A stretch of 64,000 nt of DNA from CP2-2F sp034432555. GTDB lineage: Bacteria > Chloroflexota > Anaerolineae > Aggregatilineales > UBA2796. The notes beneath the pieces were generated by a model. The model ran no database searches and was not told where the DNA came from. It saw nothing but the letters and a program-made list of their open reading frames with translations. This document shows, piece by piece, positions 60,874-64,000 of this stretch. Within the stretch, counting starts at the first letter, position 1, and each line of letters begins with the position of its first letter. Made by a program: the position numbers and the translations under genes. The stretch covers positions 1 through 64,000 of the forward strand of contig DAOUBW010000001.1 of the NCBI GenBank assembly GCA_034432555.1. The letters are read 5' to 3'.

Positions 60874-62039
60874 AAGTGTTCTATCTAGCAAATATCCGAA
60901 TGCCAACCGAGAAGGCGCATGGCTTGCAGATCATGCAGAACTGCGAGGCGTTTGCCCAAAACGGCGCACGAGTGACGCTCTACGTGGCGCAGCGCGTGAA
61001 TACGCCCGAATTGCGCGCCGTGCGCGATGTCCATGCCCATTATGGCGTTGCGCCCAATTTCGCTGTGCGCCGCCTGCCATGCCTCGATCTGTTTATTTTG
61101 GGGCGCGCCCAGCAGTTTGTCTTTGGCATTCAAGCAGCCACTTACACCCTCGTGCTGCTCATCCTGATGTGCTTTCGGCACGCTGAGGTCTACTACAGCC
61201 GCGATGTGCTAACATTGGTCGCGCTCAGCCTGATCAAGCCGCGCCGCCGCTTGGTCTATGAGGCGCACGCCCTCTCCAAGTCGCGCTTGGGCAAATGGCT
61301 GCAAGGGCTGTGTGTGCGGCGTGTTGGCTTGGTGGTGGCGATCACGGGGCATTTGGCAGAACAACTCCAAAAGCGCGGCGCACAGCACATAATTGTTGAG
61401 CATGACGGCTTTCGCGCCGAACGCTTTGCCGATCTGCCAAGCCAAAGCACAGCCCGCCAAGCACACAATCTGCCAGAGGCAGCCTTCATCGTTGGTTACG
61501 TCGGCAGGCTGCACACAATGAGTATGTCTAAGGGCGTGGACGTGCTGATTGACGCCATCGCCGAAAGCGGCTGCCCGATCAGCCTGTGTTTGGTTGGCGG
61601 TCCCGACGGCATGGCAGCGCAATTGCGCGAACGGTGGCGGGCTCACAGGCTGCCGACGGCGGGCTTTTTGTATGCAGGGCAAGTGCCGCCGCCGCAAGTG
61701 CCAAGCTATATCGCCACCTTTGATGTATGCGCGCTGCCGCTGCCCTTCACCGAGCATTTTGCCTATTACGCCTCGCCACTGAAATTGTTTGAGTATATGT
61801 GTGTGGGCAAGCCGATCCTTGCCAGCGATCTGCCTGCCATTGCGGAGGTGGTGCGCCATGAAGAATCGGCGCTGCTGTGCGCGCCTGATGATCGCGTGGC
61901 ATTCAGTGCGGCGTTGAGGCGTCTTTTTGAGGATGAGGCACTGCGCGCTCGGCTTGGCACGGCTGCCAAAACCGAGAGCGCACATTATGCATGGACGGCG
62001 CGTGCGGCGCGCATTCTAGACACCGCACGCAGCCGCTAA
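60867..62039 (+). CDS. Glycosyltransferase, GT4 family (4)
   Basis: A 390-residue GT-B protein with GTG start, overlapping gene 3 by seven bases. Markers are YLANIRMPTEKAHGLQIM at the N-terminus (cited by MPTEKAHGLQ), VGYVGRLHTMSMSKGVDVLI (cited by GYVGRLHT), and SPLKLFEYMCVGKPILASDLPA (cited by KLFEYMCVGKPI). The family transfers sugars from nucleotide donors. It ends seven bases from the convergent pullulanase. Confidence 0.92.
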   Translation: MVKVFYLANIRMPTEKAHGLQIMQNCEAFAQNGARVTLYVAQRVNTPELRAVRDVHAHYGVAPNFAVRRLPCLDLFILGRAQQFVFGIQAATYTLVLLILMCFRHAEVYYSRDVLTLVALSLIKPRRRLVYEAHALSKSRLGKWLQGLCVRRVGLVVAITGHLAEQLQKRGAQHIIVEHDGFRAERFADLPSQSTARQAHNLPEAAFIVGYVGRLHTMSMSKGVDVLIDAIAESGCPISLCLVGGPDGMAAQLRERWRAHRLPTAGFLYAGQVPPPQVPSYIATFDVCALPLPFTEHFAYYASPLKLFEYMCVGKPILASDLPAIAEVVRHEESALLCAPDDRVAFSAALRRLFEDEALRARLGTAAKTESAHYAWTARAARILDTARSR

Positions 62040-62046
62040 GCGGAAC

Positions 62047-64000
62047 TTACTGGCGCACCACAAAGACTGCGGCGCTGATGCGCGGCACACTGAAGCTGCC
62101 CGTGGCGGAATCAAAGCTGGCGGTCTTGATCAGGTCATCGCCGCCGTTTGCCTGCACAGGATGCAGTTCAAGCGCCATGCCTTGCAGCGCTTCCACCGTG
62201 AAGGTGCGCCCTTCAGGCGCGTTGTTGAACAGCACCACGATGAAAGTGTGGTTCGGATCAAGGTCTTCACCTTCCATATCCGAAAGGCTCATCACGATCA
62301 AGCCCGGCACCTGATCAGCGCCCGTGTTGTGGAAGGCAAGGCGCGCTTGCACATCCTCAGCCGTGCGTAAGCGGAACAGCGGCGATCCACTGCGGATTTG
62401 CAGCAGTTCCTTAAAGCGCTCGTGTGCGGCGCGCATGTCGTCAGGGGCTGGCTTCAGGTCTGGGTTGCCCAACAACGGACGCATCACATCCCACATATCC
62501 TGATTCTTATCAGCAATGGGCAGTCCCTTGCCCCAGTTGGTCGTCTCAAACGTCCAATCAATGGCATTGAACCAATCACCGCTGTTGTAGGAGTCGCGGT
62601 CAAGCGATTTGGAGCGCAGCATATCATCACCGGCGTGGAAGAACGGCACACCTTGCGAGAACATGACCAGCGAGAGCGCCAGCGTGTTCATACGGACGCG
62701 ATCTGCCATGCTGGTATTGAGCGGCGCTTTGTACTGGATCAGGTCGAAGATCGTCTCGTTATCGTGCTTGCTGGCGTAGACGATATTCTCTTGTGGATCG
62801 CGGGTGTAGCCGGCTGGCTGCCCGTTGTACAGCACTTGGCGACCTGTCACCTCTCTGCCCTGCGCGCTTGTGAAGCTGAAGTCACGCAGGTTGCCCGCCA
62901 AACCGACCCGAATATGATCGGAGAAGAGCAGCAAGCGGCGCAACTGATCCTCACGCGAAGTCTGATCAACATCGTTCGGGTTGGTGTACAGTCCGCTGGA
63001 GAAGCCCTGACGGTCACGGTCACCGAAGGGGCTACCGCCGCGAATAGCGTCACGGATGCGGTCATTAAAGGTGCCAATGCCCGTGCCGCCGACGTTAAGC
63101 TGTGTTGCGTTGATGCCGCGTGCGTTATCTGCCACTTCACCGAAGTTCCAGCCTTCGCCATAGACGTAGATTGCCTTGCCATCAATGCCGTGTTCTTCAA
63201 GAGTCAGTGCATCAAGTGCCGCGCGCACATTACGCATGTTCGCCAGCATGTGGTGACCCATCAGATCGAAGCGGAAGGCGTCGATCTTATAATGCGTCGC
63301 CCAGAAGATGATCGAATCGATCATCAGGCGTTCCATCATGGCGTGTTCGGTGGCGGTGTTCGGGCAACAGGTGGAGGTTTCCACGCGCCCGCTATCGTTC
63401 AGGCGGTGATAGTAGCCCGGCACGATCTTATCCAGCACGCTCTTGGCGTCTTGCCCGGCAGCGTTGGTGTGGTTATAGACGACATCCATCACGACGCGCA
63501 AGCCAAGATTGTTGATGCCTTGCACCATCTGGCGCACCTCATAGATGCGTCCTGCGCCATCGGCATTCACGGCGTAGCTACCTTCTGGCACGTTGTAGTG
63601 GAACGGATCGTAGCCCCAGTTGAAGCCGTCCTGATCGCGGGTGGCGTTGATGATCGCCTGCTGCTGATCAGAATCAGGTGGGAACTGTGCGAGTTCGTTG
63701 TAGTCAGGGTTGACCTGTTTATTGCGGTCTTCCTCAATGGTGGCAAGGTCAAAGAAGGGCAGCAAGTGTAGGTGCGTCAGCCCTGCCTCTTGGAGCGCCT
63801 TCAAGTGCTTCATGCCGTTATAGTCAGGGTTGGTGAAGGCGAGGTAGGTGCCGTTTTCTGGCTCCGGCACGCTGAAATCAATAATGCTGAAATCGCGGAT
63901 GTGCAGCTCGTAGACGATAATATCCTCAGGGGCAGCTAAGGGCGGCTTTTGCAAAGTCTGCCAGCCTTCGGGCATAAGCGCAGGGTCATACATATCCACA
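62047..64000 (-). CDS. pulA: Pullulanase-type alpha-1,6-glucosidase (5' end outside)
   Basis: The last 650 residues of a GH13 debranching enzyme; the N-terminal part lies beyond the right edge. Motifs in order are YELHIRDFS, MDVVYNHT (region I), DAFRFDLMGHH (region II, nucleophile Asp), YVYGEGWNFG (region III, acid/base Glu) and SKHDNET (region IV). The C-terminal beta domain is complete. It cuts alpha-1,6 branches in pullulan or glycogen, and fits the pullulanase-type group. A long antisense frame (62398-63771) exists but is a shadow. It is convergent with the glycosyltransferase run. Confidence 0.95.
   Translation of the reverse strand, partial: VDMYDPALMPEGWQTLQKPPLAAPEDIIVYELHIRDFSIIDFSVPEPENGTYLAFTNPDYNGMKHLKALQEAGLTHLHLLPFFDLATIEEDRNKQVNPDYNELAQFPPDSDQQQAIINATRDQDGFNWGYDPFHYNVPEGSYAVNADGAGRIYEVRQMVQGINNLGLRVVMDVVYNHTNAAGQDAKSVLDKIVPGYYHRLNDSGRVETSTCCPNTATEHAMMERLMIDSIIFWATHYKIDAFRFDLMGHHMLANMRNVRAALDALTLEEHGIDGKAIYVYGEGWNFGEVADNARGINATQLNVGGTGIGTFNDRIRDAIRGGSPFGDRDRQGFSSGLYTNPNDVDQTSREDQLRRLLLFSDHIRVGLAGNLRDFSFTSAQGREVTGRQVLYNGQPAGYTRDPQENIVYASKHDNETIFDLIQYKAPLNTSMADRVRMNTLALSLVMFSQGVPFFHAGDDMLRSKSLDRDSYNSGDWFNAIDWTFETTNWGKGLPIADKNQDMWDVMRPLLGNPDLKPAPDDMRAAHERFKELLQIRSGSPLFRLRTAEDVQARLAFHNTGADQVPGLIVMSLSDMEGEDLDPNHTFIVVLFNNAPEGRTFTVEALQGMALELHPVQANGGDDLIKTASFDSATGSFSVPRISAAVFVVRQ

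Noticed and set aside
62398..63771. A 457-codon open frame on the plus strand opposite the pullulanase
   Set aside because: It is antisense to a clear GH13 enzyme with all catalytic motifs, and its composition looks like a frame shadow of GC-rich coding DNA.

Overview
The window looks like a chromosomal segment of a member of the Chloroflexota, most like the Anaerolineae and their uncultured relatives. This rests on gene content: Ser/Thr kinases with Pro/Thr-rich stalks, extracellular SH3b and pre-peptidase modules, a subtilase ending in GDWDGDG repeats, LysM and L,D-transpeptidase proteins, and many PAS/histidine-kinase and receiver proteins. No marker gene proves the assignment. There is no phage, integrase, complete insertion sequence or CRISPR array.

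Layout. 0-0.45 kb: start of tuf behind two tRNA-Thr genes with one good promoter. 0.56-5.4 kb (minus): Ser/Thr kinase, secreted SH3b protein, LysM/L,D-transpeptidase. 5.6-9.3 kb (plus): LprG-like lipoprotein, DHA2 exporter and a triple META-domain protein, resembling the mycobacterial LprG-P55 pair. 9.5-13.2 kb (minus): phosphorelay set of two histidine kinases and a receiver. 13.3-16.6 kb (plus): peptide-type ABC binding protein and two permeases without ATPases. 16.6-22 kb (minus): membrane protein, threonine synthase, OLD-like ATPase/nuclease, carbamate kinase, OmpR-type regulator. 22.1-24.5 kb (minus): sugar nucleotidyltransferase, BY-kinase and Wzz-like protein for polysaccharide export. 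24.6-27.8 kb (plus): small membrane protein, GT-C glycosyltransferase, split ThrE-type exporter.

27.8-35.3 kb holds unknown genes, tRNA-Gln, a receiver/roadblock/IS200-transposase-like fusion, an MFS exporter, a cysteine-less peroxiredoxin-like protein and a DtxR-type regulator. 35.4-40 kb (plus): acidic unknown protein, PLD lipoprotein with an Excalibur tail, histidine kinase and two receivers. 40-42.6 kb (minus): AAA+ ATPase with four small membrane-associated proteins, three sharing a motif; this is the best candidate here for an undescribed system. 42.7-46.8 kb (plus): two LysM proteins and an LCP ligase. 46.8-48.7 kb (minus): sulfite-oxidase-like molybdoenzyme and five-haem cytochrome. 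48.9-54.4 kb: 1834-residue kinase with about ten pre-peptidase-like modules. 54.5-57.3 kb (minus): subtilase. 57.4-62 kb (plus): four glycosyltransferases in a row. 62 kb to the end (minus): 3' part of a pullulanase.

Envelope building and surface sensing dominate. The glycosyltransferases, BY-kinase/Wzz, LCP ligase, L,D-transpeptidase and LysM proteins could make and attach surface glycans, while the kinases and two-component proteins could report on the outside. Several promoters have recognisable -10 and -35 boxes, and some genes seem to lack a leader.
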